Assembly: GCA_016218905.1 (NCBI GenBank)
Contig: JACRCS010000495.1
Span: 1-5,305 of the forward strand
DNA from: Deltaproteobacteria bacterium
GTDB lineage: Bacteria > Desulfobacterota_C > Deferrisomatia > Deferrisomatales > JACRMM01
DNA length: 5,305 nucleotides
Direction: 5' to 3'
Below are positions 1 through 5,305 of this stretch, piece after piece (the stretch's first letter is position 1; every line of letters starts with the position of its first letter). A model generated the notes under the pieces. That model was not told where the DNA came from and searched no databases. It saw only the letters and a list, made by a program, of their open reading frames with translations. The position numbers were made by a program, and so were the translations under genes.

Positions 1-696
1 CTCGAGCGTCGTGAGCTCGGCGCCGGCCCGCAACGCCGCAGCGTACCCGGCCCCGGCGTTGAACGGGGAGTACCACATCCGATTGAGCGCGTCGCCCCGG
101 TTCTGCGTCCGGTAGAGGCCCGAGGCGCCGCCGGTGGCCAGGATGACGGCTCGCGCCTTCACCGCGAGGAGCTTGCCGGTGCGCACCCCGAGGAAGAGTG
201 CGCCCGAGACCCGTCCATCCGAAACCCACAGGTCGAGGAGCGTGTGTCGATTGAGGACGGTCGCCCCGGATCCGCGGAGCCGACCGGCGAGGATGGGTTT
301 GAGCGCTTCGCCCAGCACCCGGATCGAGTTCGGCCCCTTGGAGTACGGCTTCCCCCTCGCGTCGCGGGGGATCGGCAGCCCCCACGACTCGACTCTATGG
401 GTGGCGGCGTTCAACTCCTCAGCGAGCGTACGGACCAGGTCCTCGCGGAAGACGCCGTGGGCGTCGGTCCGCACGGCCTCGACGTAGTCTTGCGGGGTGC
501 GGCCGTCCGGGAGGTAGGCATTGACGGCGTTGAGGCCCATCGCCAGGCATCCCGACCGGCTGACGTGAGCCTTTTCGACTACCACGACCCGGAGTTCCGG
601 GTGCGATTCCCTGGCTTCGATCGCGGCGGCACAGCCCGCGGCGCCGCCGCCCACGACCAAGACATCGGTTTCCAGGAGTTCGAGGCCGCTTCGCAC
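1..696 (-). CDS. AprA/fumarate reductase-type FAD-dependent oxidoreductase, N-terminal part (runs off left edge)
   Basis: Partial gene: 232 codons are visible and the 3' part lies beyond position 1. The start is set at the GTG at 696-694, because an in-frame TGA lies four codons upstream and a GGAG sits 4 nt before it. A Rossmann FAD-binding motif is seen near the N-terminus (VLVVGGGAAG, residues 12-21), followed by a strand ending in VVVVEKA (37-43) with the ribose-binding Glu41. Later segments are SRSGCLAMGLNAVNAYL (46-62), REDLV (84-88), ESWGLPI (103-109), the second FAD-contact motif ILATGGAS (185-192) and MWYSPFNAGAGY (207-218). The order and wording match the adenylylsulfate reductase alpha (AprA) branch of the succinate dehydrogenase/fumarate reductase flavoprotein superfamily. 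The AprA-typical GRWQIMI-GESYKP stretch reads instead GPNSIRVLGEALKP (121-134), so true APS reductase activity is doubtful. No iron-sulfur partner subunit is in view. Family assignment is firm; the substrate is not determined. Confidence 0.82.
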   Translation of the reverse strand, partial: MRSGLELLETDVLVVGGGAAGCAAAIEARESHPELRVVVVEKAHVSRSGCLAMGLNAVNAYLPDGRTPQDYVEAVRTDAHGVFREDLVRTLAEELNAATHRVESWGLPIPRDARGKPYSKGPNSIRVLGEALKPILAGRLRGSGATVLNRHTLLDLWVSDGRVSGALFLGVRTGKLLAVKARAVILATGGASGLYRTQNRGDALNRMWYSPFNAGAGYAAALRAGAELTTLE

Positions 697-783
697 GTCG
701 CTCCGCCGTCATTCACGACCAAGTGATTGGGGTAGCTCATGGAACCATATTCCAGCCACTTAGTCAAGAATGCGGCTCTGGTA

Positions 784-1131
784 CTATAGCTGACCAGCGG
801 AAAATGGGCCATGAGCGGCGCCCGGGGTCGTGTTCCCCGCGACGATGTTGTCGATCAGGGGCTTTAGGGGGTCCTGCGGGTCCACGGCGGAGAGCGCCGA
901 GAGGATCGTCTCGGTCGAGAATCCCACGACGGCCTTGTTCTTGACCGGCGGGATGCTGACCTGGGCGGGGTCCCTCCGGCGGTACGCCTCGATGCCTTCC
1001 CGCAGGATCCGGAGCGCAGTCTCTCGAGCGTTCTCCTCCCGCAGCGGGATATGGGTGGCGCCGGGGATGCGGGCGATGTCCATGGTCGTGATGAGCTTCG
1101 TGTGCCCGCACTCCGGATGAGACGAACACAA
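784..1131 (-). pseudogene. cooS: Internal fragment of anaerobic CO dehydrogenase catalytic subunit (CooS remnant)
   Basis: An open frame of 115 codons runs from a TTG at 1131 to TAG at 784. Residues ~8-100 align from memory with the middle of CooS (around residues 350-445 of a ~635-residue protein). Recognisable pieces are TKLITTMDIARIPGATH (11-27), KAVVGFSTETI (66-76) and DPLKPLIDNIVAGN (87-100). Resemblance stops abruptly at residue 100, near 832, just before the conserved segment carrying the next C-cluster cysteine. The last 15 residues are unrelated, and the N-terminal cluster-binding region is absent. The fragment therefore falls between known C-cluster ligands and cannot be a working CODH. 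It lies 65 nt after the NtrC-type regulator and 87 nt before the flavoprotein gene. A purine-rich SD-like run (1152-1141 on this strand) precedes the TTG by 9 nt, so expression as a short protein is not excluded. The reading frame is intact, which suggests recent truncation or, less likely, a reused domain. Confidence 0.8.
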
Positions 1132-1196
1132 GGGTGGGTGTCCCTCCCCTCCGGGTTGTCCTTCACCCCTGACGAACCTGAAACCGAGAACATTCT

Positions 1197-2609
1197 TCAG
1201 GCGCGACCCCCTACTTCCTCGAATGCCCCGTCAATCAGGGGTTTCTTGGAAATGCCGAACTTCTCCATCCGGTACAGGAGAATGTGCCGCGGGATGCGGA
1301 GGAGTTTCGCTGCCTTGCTCTGGTTCCAGGCGGCACGTCGCAGGGCCTCCTCGATCAGCGCCCTTTCCGCCTCCTCCAACCCGACGCCCCCGGGTGGGAA
1401 CGTGAACGTGAAGTGCGCCGGCCCAGCATCGGACAGAGAGACCTGCTCCGGATGTCGGATCTTTTCCGGCAGGTCCTCGAGACGGATCGTGTCTGCGTCC
1501 CGAAGGATCAAGAGGCGCTCCATCGCGTTCTCGAGCTCACGGACGTTTCCCTTCCACGGGTACCGCTGGAGCGCCTGCATGGCCTCACGCGCGACGGTGA
1601 TGGTCTTCCCCGGCGCGAGCTGCCGCAGGAAGTGCGCCACGAGCAGGGGGATGTCCTCCGGCCGGTCCCGAAGGCTCGGCAGGTGGATCGGGACGACGGC
1701 CAGACGATAGTAGAGGTCCCCTCGGAAGTGTCCTTCCTCGACTGCGCCCTCCAGATCCCGATTCGTCGCGGCGAGGATCCGCGCGTCCACTCGGCTCGTC
1801 TGGTTCGAGCCGACCGGCGTCACCTCCTTCTCCTGGAGCGCGCGAAGGATTTTCGCCTGCAGGTCGATCGAGAGCTCGCCGATCTCGTCCAGGAAGAGGG
1901 TGCCGCCGTGGGCCTCCTCGAACTTCCCCTTCTTGTCCCGGATCGCCCCGGTGAAGGAGCCCTTCCGGTGCCCGAAGAGCTCGCTCTCCAGCAGCTCCCG
2001 AGGAATGGCGGCGCAGTTGATCGCCACGAAGGGCTCTTCGGCGCGGGAGCTTCGGTGGTGGATCGCGTGGGCCACGAGCTCCTTGCCCGTACCGCTCTCT
2101 CCCGTGATGAGGACGGAGGCCTCCGAGTCGGCCACCTTCTCGATGAGCCGGAAGACCGCCTGCATCTCGGAGGAGTCGCCGATGAGGTTCTCGAAGCCGA
2201 ACTTCCGGCCGACCTCCCGCCGGAGTCGCACGTTCTCCGTTTCAAGGGTCCGGAATCGCAAGGCTTTCCGGATCGTGAGCTTGAGCTCCTCCCGGTTGTA
2301 AGGTTTGGTGACGTACTCGAAGGCACCTGCCTTCATCGCTTCCACCGCCATCTCGATCGTTCCGAAGGCGGTGATGATGACGACCTGGGTGCCGGGCGAG
2401 TGCTCCTTCACCTTCTTCAGGAGATCAATCCCGTCCATGCCGGGCATCTTGATGTCGGTCAGGACGAGATCGAAGGTCGTCCTCTCCAAGCTCGCCAAGG
2501 CCTCCTCCCCGGAACCGACCGTGGCCACCGCGTAGCCTTCTTGGGCGAGGTTGTACTCGAGGATGCGACGCAGGCTCTCGTCGTCGTCCACCACCAGGAT
2601 CTTAGCCAT
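1197..2609 (-). CDS. NtrC-family sigma-54-dependent response regulator (REC, AAA+, Fis HTH)
   Basis: Complete gene of 470 residues. The ATG at 2609 is preferred over the in-frame GTG at 2639 because MAKILVVDDD is a standard receiver-domain start; a GGA lies 5 nt upstream. The receiver domain (about 3-118) has the acidic pocket D8-D10, phosphoacceptor Asp52 in LTDIKMPGMDG, Thr80 and Lys102. The AAA+ domain (about 140-370) has Walker A GESGTGKE (170-177), a sigma-54 contact loop GSFTGA (217-222), Walker B TLFLDEIGE (237-245), the arginine-finger region FRGDLYYRL (295-303) and sensor II YPWKGNVRELEN (350-361). The C-terminal Fis-type helix-turn-helix spans about 427-453 (NQSKAAKLLRIPRHILLYRM). 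All catalytic motifs are present, so it should hydrolyse ATP and remodel sigma-54 RNA polymerase once phosphorylated. Length and order match AtoC/ZraR/HydG-like regulators. No sensor kinase is adjacent in the window and its signal cannot be deduced. The contact loop carries Ser in place of the usual Ala (GAFTGA). Confidence 0.97.
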   Translation of the reverse strand: MAKILVVDDDESLRRILEYNLAQEGYAVATVGSGEEALASLERTTFDLVLTDIKMPGMDGIDLLKKVKEHSPGTQVVIITAFGTIEMAVEAMKAGAFEYVTKPYNREELKLTIRKALRFRTLETENVRLRREVGRKFGFENLIGDSSEMQAVFRLIEKVADSEASVLITGESGTGKELVAHAIHHRSSRAEEPFVAINCAAIPRELLESELFGHRKGSFTGAIRDKKGKFEEAHGGTLFLDEIGELSIDLQAKILRALQEKEVTPVGSNQTSRVDARILAATNRDLEGAVEEGHFRGDLYYRLAVVPIHLPSLRDRPEDIPLLVAHFLRQLAPGKTITVAREAMQALQRYPWKGNVRELENAMERLLILRDADTIRLEDLPEKIRHPEQVSLSDAGPAHFTFTFPPGGVGLEEAERALIEEALRRAAWNQSKAAKLLRIPRHILLYRMEKFGISKKPLIDGAFEEVGGRA

Positions 2610-2618
2610 GGGCTTCCA
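2607..2618 (-). promoter_or_regulatory. Ribosome binding region that decides the regulator's start
   Basis: On the minus strand GGAAGCCC precedes the ATG at 2609, placing a GGA core 5 nt upstream. This supports the MAKILVVDDD start over the GTG ten codons earlier, whose extra residues (REGSKRWKP) are not receiver-like. It is a modest site, not a strong consensus. Confidence 0.45.
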
Positions 2619-2666
2619 TCGTTTCGAGCCTTCCCTCACGGCGGGCCGCGAGTGTGGTTAACGCGA

Positions 2667-2804
2667 GGGGTCGCCCCCATAAGCGCTCAAATAAGCAAAG
2701 CGTTCATCCCGTAGGTTGGGTTGAGCGCAGCGAAACCCAACAGATACCTCGACCCAACCTACGATTGCCTATCGTCCTATTTGAGCGCTTATGGGGGTCG
2801 CCCC
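2667..2804. repeat. 138-bp inverted-repeat element, MITE-like, with internal palindrome
   Basis: A perfect 20-bp inverted repeat joins 2674-2693 to 2778-2797 (core AAGCGCTCAAATA and its complement). After a 3-bp break it continues outward as GGGG (2667-2670) paired with CCCC (2801-2804). Looked at the other way, GGGGTCGCCCCC occurs as a 12-bp direct repeat at 2667-2678 and 2794-2805. It could be a target duplication flanking 15-bp terminal repeats (2679-2693 and 2778-2792). No transposase is encoded inside, so a MITE or a decayed insertion-sequence remnant fits best. It lies between the copper-export genes and the NtrC-type regulator and could also fold as a long stem in the transcript. The inverted repeat is directly visible; mobility is inferred. 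Confidence 0.8.
2710..2763. repeat. REP-like palindrome nested inside the larger inverted repeat
   Basis: CGTAGGTTGGGT (2710-2721) and ACCCAACCTACG (2752-2763) form a perfect 12-bp inverted repeat. The left arm can instead pair with a nearer partner: GTTGGGTT (2715-2722) with AACCCAAC (2734-2741), around the loop GAGCGCAGCGA. The block GGTTGGGTTGAGCGCAGCGAAACCCAAC resembles a dispersed extragenic palindrome seen in many proteobacterial and related genomes, known for its spurious translation as GWVERSETQ; that peptide appears here on the plus strand. It is non-coding. The family match is from memory and was not searched. Confidence 0.72.
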
Positions 2805-2822
2805 CTTCGAACGCCGACCATA

Positions 2823-2858
2823 CGGGAGAGGACCGGACGCAGGTCCAGTGCTCTCCCG
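2823..2858 (-). terminator. Stem-loop after the Met-rich protein gene, possible terminator
   Basis: CGGGAGAG (2823-2830) and CTCTCCCG (2851-2858) are perfectly complementary. A further GGACC/GGTCC pairing (2830-2834 with 2842-2846) sits at the top of the stem. It begins 13 nt after the stop codon of the Met-rich protein gene, the expected place for a transcript end. No T-tract follows on the minus strand, so it may be a Rho-assisted terminator or an mRNA 3'-end stabiliser rather than a classical intrinsic terminator. Confidence 0.5.
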
Positions 2859-2871
2859 CGATCGGCCCCTC

Positions 2872-3366
2872 CTACTTCACCTCGTAGCCGAAGTCGTCCA
2901 TCAGAGTCTTCCCCCCGATGACCGCCTTCGTCGTGACTTTGTAGGAACCCTTCCCCTTCAGGTCGACGTCGCCGCCGAACCCGCCGTTCATCGCCCCCGC
3001 CATGCTCTTCTGCTCACCGCCGGGGCCCGCGACCAGGTACCCCACTTTCGCGTCCTCGATCGGTTTCCCGTCCGGAGAGGTGATGTAGACCATCAGGTGG
3101 TGGCTCTTCATCTTGCTCATGTCCATGTCCTTCATGGACATCTTCATGTTCTTCATCATCTCGGCCATATCCATGAGGTAGTACTCGAGCTTGTAGCCCT
3201 CTGCCTTCTCCTCCTGGATCTTCTTGCCCATGCGGGGCATGCCCTTGCTGGGTGCGGCCCCCATGGAGCCGTGATCCATGCCACCCATGGATCCGTGATC
3301 CATCGCGGTTGCCGCGAAGGGCAGAGACAGGCTCAGAGCGGCGACTGCACTGATGAGCTTCTTCAT
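2872..3366 (-). CDS. Secreted Met/His-rich protein with YtkA/FixH-like domain, likely periplasmic copper-binding
   Basis: Complete gene of 164 residues. Its ATG is preceded by AAAGGAGA, with 9 nt between GGAGA and the start. The N-terminus is a clear signal peptide (MKKLISAVAALSLSLPFAATA, likely cleaved after residue 21). The mature protein opens with two copies of MDHGSMG (22-28 and 30-36). Residues 65-92 form a methionine-dense stretch (Met at 65, 67, 70, 71, 74, 76, 78, 81, 83, 86 and 92) ending in a His89-His90 pair. About 21 of 164 residues are Met and there is no Cys, a pattern suited to Cu(I)/Ag(I) handling in an oxidising periplasm. The C-terminal part (about 90-162: VYITSPDGKPIEDAKVGYL, then GSYKV) resembles the Ig-like YtkA/FixH domain. 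It starts 48 nt after the CusA-type pump, so it is probably cotranscribed and may deliver or buffer metal for it. It is not CusF by sequence. Copper binding is inferred from composition and context. Confidence 0.9.
   Translation of the reverse strand: MKKLISAVAALSLSLPFAATAMDHGSMGGMDHGSMGAAPSKGMPRMGKKIQEEKAEGYKLEYYLMDMAEMMKNMKMSMKDMDMSKMKSHHLMVYITSPDGKPIEDAKVGYLVAGPGGEQKSMAGAMNGGFGGDVDLKGKGSYKVTTKAVIGGKTLMDDFGYEVK
3256..3303 (-). repeat. Two tandem 24-bp units encoding MDHGSMG repeats
   Basis: The units 3280-3303 and 3256-3279 match at 21 of 24 positions and encode MDHGSMGG and MDHGSMGA, directly after the predicted signal-peptide cleavage site. They look like an in-frame duplication of a Met/His metal-binding motif. 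Confidence 0.8.
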
Positions 3367-3414
3367 GACTCTCGTTCTCCTTTGCCGTTGGGGACTTTGC
3401 CCCGGTTAGATCCG

Positions 3415-5305
3415 CTACGCTTCCGCGTGAGCCGGTTCGAGTTCGCGCTTCTTCCAGAGCTTGTAGATGGCCGGGTAGACGAGCAGTTCCATGATGAACG
3501 AGGTGATAAGGCCGCCGATCATGGGCGCCGCAATCCGCTTCATCACGTCGGAGCCGGCGGAGGTCGACCACATGATGGGCAGAAGGCCCATGAAGGCCGC
3601 AGCGACGGTCATCATCTTGGGCCGGGCCCTCTTCACGGCGCCGTGGAGGATCGCCTCATCGAGCTCGGCCAGCGTGTTCAGTTTTCCCCTCGCCCTTGCG
3701 TCGTCGTACGCCAGGTCGAGGAAGAGAAGCATGAAGACCCCGGTCTCGGCGTCGAGGCCGAGGAGCGCGATCATGCCCACCCACGCGGCGATCGAGACGT
3801 TGTAGCCGAGAAGGAAGAAGAGCCAGATCGCGCCGATGGCCGAGAACGGCACCGCGAGCATGACGAGCGTCGACTTGAAGGCGCTCCGGGTGTTCATGTA
3901 GAGGAGCACGAAGATGAGCGCGAGGGTGATCGGCACGACGACCTTCAGCCGCTCTTTCACGCGGAGCATGTTCTCGTATTGGCCGCTCCACTGGAGCACG
4001 TAGCCCTGTTTGAGTGCGAGCTGCTTCGCGACGGCCTTCTTTGCCTCCTCCACGTAACTCCCGATGTCCCGTCCCGCGATGTCGACGTACACGTAGCCGG
4101 AGAGGAACCCGTTCTCGTCCCGGAGCATGGCGGGACCCTGGACGAGCTTGATGTCGGCGAGCTGCGCGAGGGGCACCTGGGCGCTCCCGCCGCCTCCGCT
4201 CGCTCCGCCTCCCATTCCGCCGGACGAACTCGCCGCCGCGCCCGCGCGCGGGACCGAAACGAGCACGCGCCCGAGCTCGGCGACGTCCTCCCGGAGCTCG
4301 CGCGGGTACCGGACGTTGACCGGGTAGCGTTCCCGCCCCTCCACCGTCGTCGAGACGTTCTCGCCGCCGATGGCGCTCATGATGACGTCCTGGACTTGGG
4401 CGATGGTGAGCCCGTAGCGGGCGATCTGGTCGCGCTTCGGGTCGATGTCGACGAAGTAGCCACCGGTCACGCGCTCGGCGAACACGCTTCGGGTACCCGG
4501 CACCTTCTGCATGATGCCCTCGAGCGTCTCGCCGATCTTCTGGATCTCGTTTAGATCGGCGCCGTAGATCTTGATGCCGATCGGCGTGCGCACGCCCGTG
4601 GTGAGCATGTCGATGCGCGCCTTGATCGGCATCGTCCATGCGTTCGTGACGCCCGGGAACCGGAGCTTTGCGTCCATGTCGGCGATGAGCTCGTCCCAGG
4701 AGATGTGGTCGGGCCAGATCGGCCGGAAGAAGCCCTTGAGCCAGTCGGGCACCCAGTCCGAGTACCAGCGCTCCTTCGCTCGCCATTCGGTCTCGGGCTT
4801 CAAGATGACGGTCGTCTCCATCATCGAGAAGGGGGCCGGGTCCGTGGACGTGTCGGCGCGACCGGCCTTTCCGAAGACCCGCTCCACCTCGGGAAAGCCC
4901 TTCAGGAGCTTGTCCTGGGCCATGAGGAGCTCCTGCGCCTGGGCGACCGAGAGGCCCGGGAGCGTCGTCGGCATGTAGAGGATCGTGCCTTCATTGAGCG
5001 GCGGCATGAACTCGCTCCCGAGCTTCAGGTACGCGGGGATGCTGAGGAGCACGAGGGCGAAGGCGCCCGCGATCACGGACTTCGGGTGCCTGAGGACGAA
5101 GCGGCACGCCGGGTCGTAGATCCGGAAGATCGTCCGGCTGATGGGATGGCGCTCCTCCGAGTAGTACGTGCCCACGAGCGCGTGGGTAGCGAGGCTCGCC
5201 AGCAGCCTCGGACGGAAGCGGAACGGCTCGATCCCCGCGAACATCATCCGAAGGGCCGGGTCGAGCGTCACCGCGAGGATCGCGGCGATGCCCATGGCGA
5301 GGTTC
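3415..5305 (-). CDS. cusA: CusA-type Cu(I)/Ag(I) heavy-metal efflux RND transporter, C-terminal part (runs off right edge)
   Basis: Partial gene: about 629 C-terminal residues of a protein usually near 1,050-1,100, ending at TAG 3417-3415. The 5' part lies beyond 5305, and the ATG at 5295 is internal. Residues are numbered from that ATG. Seen in order are the end of one membrane segment (1-12), a membrane helix after RFVLRHPK (about 74-92), the large periplasmic porter region (about 95-445), and five helices (about 451-468, 477-497, 501-528, 562-578 and 588-612). SEFMPPLNEG (94-103), TDPAPFSMMETT (151-162) and ARIDMLTTGVRTPIGIKI (226-243) are HME-RND signatures. Met158 and Met230 correspond to the E. 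coli CusA copper ligands Met573 and Met623. The third ligand, Met672, is Leu296 here. Glu517 in LDAETGVFMLL matches the proton-relay Glu of CusA. A segment at 176-199 absent from E. coli CusA, and a Gly/Ser-rich loop (351-373), are extra. It would work as a trimer in the inner membrane with CusB- and CusC-like partners, presumably upstream. Confidence 0.96.
   Translation of the reverse strand, partial: NLAMGIAAILAVTLDPALRMMFAGIEPFRFRPRLLASLATHALVGTYYSEERHPISRTIFRIYDPACRFVLRHPKSVIAGAFALVLLSIPAYLKLGSEFMPPLNEGTILYMPTTLPGLSVAQAQELLMAQDKLLKGFPEVERVFGKAGRADTSTDPAPFSMMETTVILKPETEWRAKERWYSDWVPDWLKGFFRPIWPDHISWDELIADMDAKLRFPGVTNAWTMPIKARIDMLTTGVRTPIGIKIYGADLNEIQKIGETLEGIMQKVPGTRSVFAERVTGGYFVDIDPKRDQIARYGLTIAQVQDVIMSAIGGENVSTTVEGRERYPVNVRYPRELREDVAELGRVLVSVPRAGAAASSSGGMGGGASGGGGSAQVPLAQLADIKLVQGPAMLRDENGFLSGYVYVDIAGRDIGSYVEEAKKAVAKQLALKQGYVLQWSGQYENMLRVKERLKVVVPITLALIFVLLYMNTRSAFKSTLVMLAVPFSAIGAIWLFFLLGYNVSIAAWVGMIALLGLDAETGVFMLLFLDLAYDDARARGKLNTLAELDEAILHGAVKRARPKMMTVAAAFMGLLPIMWSTSAGSDVMKRIAAPMIGGLITSFIMELLVYPAIYKLWKKRELEPAHAEA

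Noticed and set aside
579..812. Minus-strand frame beginning MAHFPLVSYSTRAAF across the gap before the flavoprotein
   Set aside because: The first ~30 residues resemble no family I know, and the rest is an out-of-frame reading of the FAD-binding region.
1177..1201. CCTGAA/TTCAGG inverted repeat at the end of the regulator gene as a terminator
   Set aside because: The arms are only 6 bp around a 13-nt loop, they overlap the stop codon, and no T-tract follows.
1284..2714. Plus-strand open frame of 476 codons
   Set aside because: It is antisense to the complete, motif-perfect NtrC-type regulator and runs into the repeat element; it is a codon-bias shadow.
2667..2804. CRISPR array
   Set aside because: The repeats are inverted and nested, with no regularly spaced direct repeats or spacers.
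2654..2887. Plus-strand frame containing GWVERSETQQ
   Set aside because: This peptide is a known spurious translation of a dispersed palindromic repeat, not a protein.
3390..3403. GGGG-N6-CCCC hairpin between the pump and the Met-rich gene
   Set aside because: The 4-bp stem is too short to call a terminator or attenuator; the 48-nt gap with a good ribosome binding site looks like an ordinary operon junction.
2791..4554. Long plus-strand open frame of 587 codons
   Set aside because: It lies antisense to the pump and Met-rich protein genes, is dominated by His, Arg, Asp and Leu as expected from the reverse of GC-rich coding DNA, and shows no recognisable domain.

Overview
The window comes from a GC-rich bacterial genome. 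Every gene I can support lies on the minus strand, so the biological order runs from right to left. An HME-type RND metal pump, a signal-peptide-bearing secreted protein and an NtrC-type sigma-54 activator point to a Gram-negative environmental bacterium. The CODH remnant and the AprA-like flavoprotein suggest a lineage with anaerobic or sulfur/C1 metabolism. I cannot place the phylum from this sequence alone.

Layout, in transcription order. (1) 5305-3415: the C-terminal ~60% of a CusA-type Cu(I)/Ag(I) RND efflux pump, cut by the right edge. (2) 3366-2872: a small secreted Met/His-rich protein with a C-terminal YtkA/FixH-like domain, 48 nt downstream of the pump and probably in the same operon. 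A GC-rich stem-loop at 2858-2823 follows its stop codon. (3) 2804-2667: a 138-bp element with terminal inverted repeats and an internal REP-like palindrome, resembling a MITE or a nested repeat. (4) 2609-1197: a complete NtrC-family response regulator (REC, AAA+ sigma-54 activation and Fis-type HTH domains), with no histidine kinase in view. (5) 1131-784: an orphan internal fragment of an anaerobic CO dehydrogenase catalytic subunit (CooS). It lacks both ends and falls between conserved metal-ligand segments, so it is probably a pseudogene remnant. (6) 696-1: the N-terminal part of an AprA/fumarate-reductase-type FAD flavoprotein, cut by the left edge.

Functionally, the right half is a periplasmic copper/silver export module: pump plus Met-rich candidate metal-binding protein. 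The left half is a regulator followed by redox genes and gene debris. Nothing in the sequence proves that the regulator controls either side. I see no clear novel multi-gene system. The items most worth a second look are the nested inverted-repeat element, the CooS fragment that has stayed open, the Met-rich secreted protein, and the loss of one of the three copper-binding methionines in the pump.
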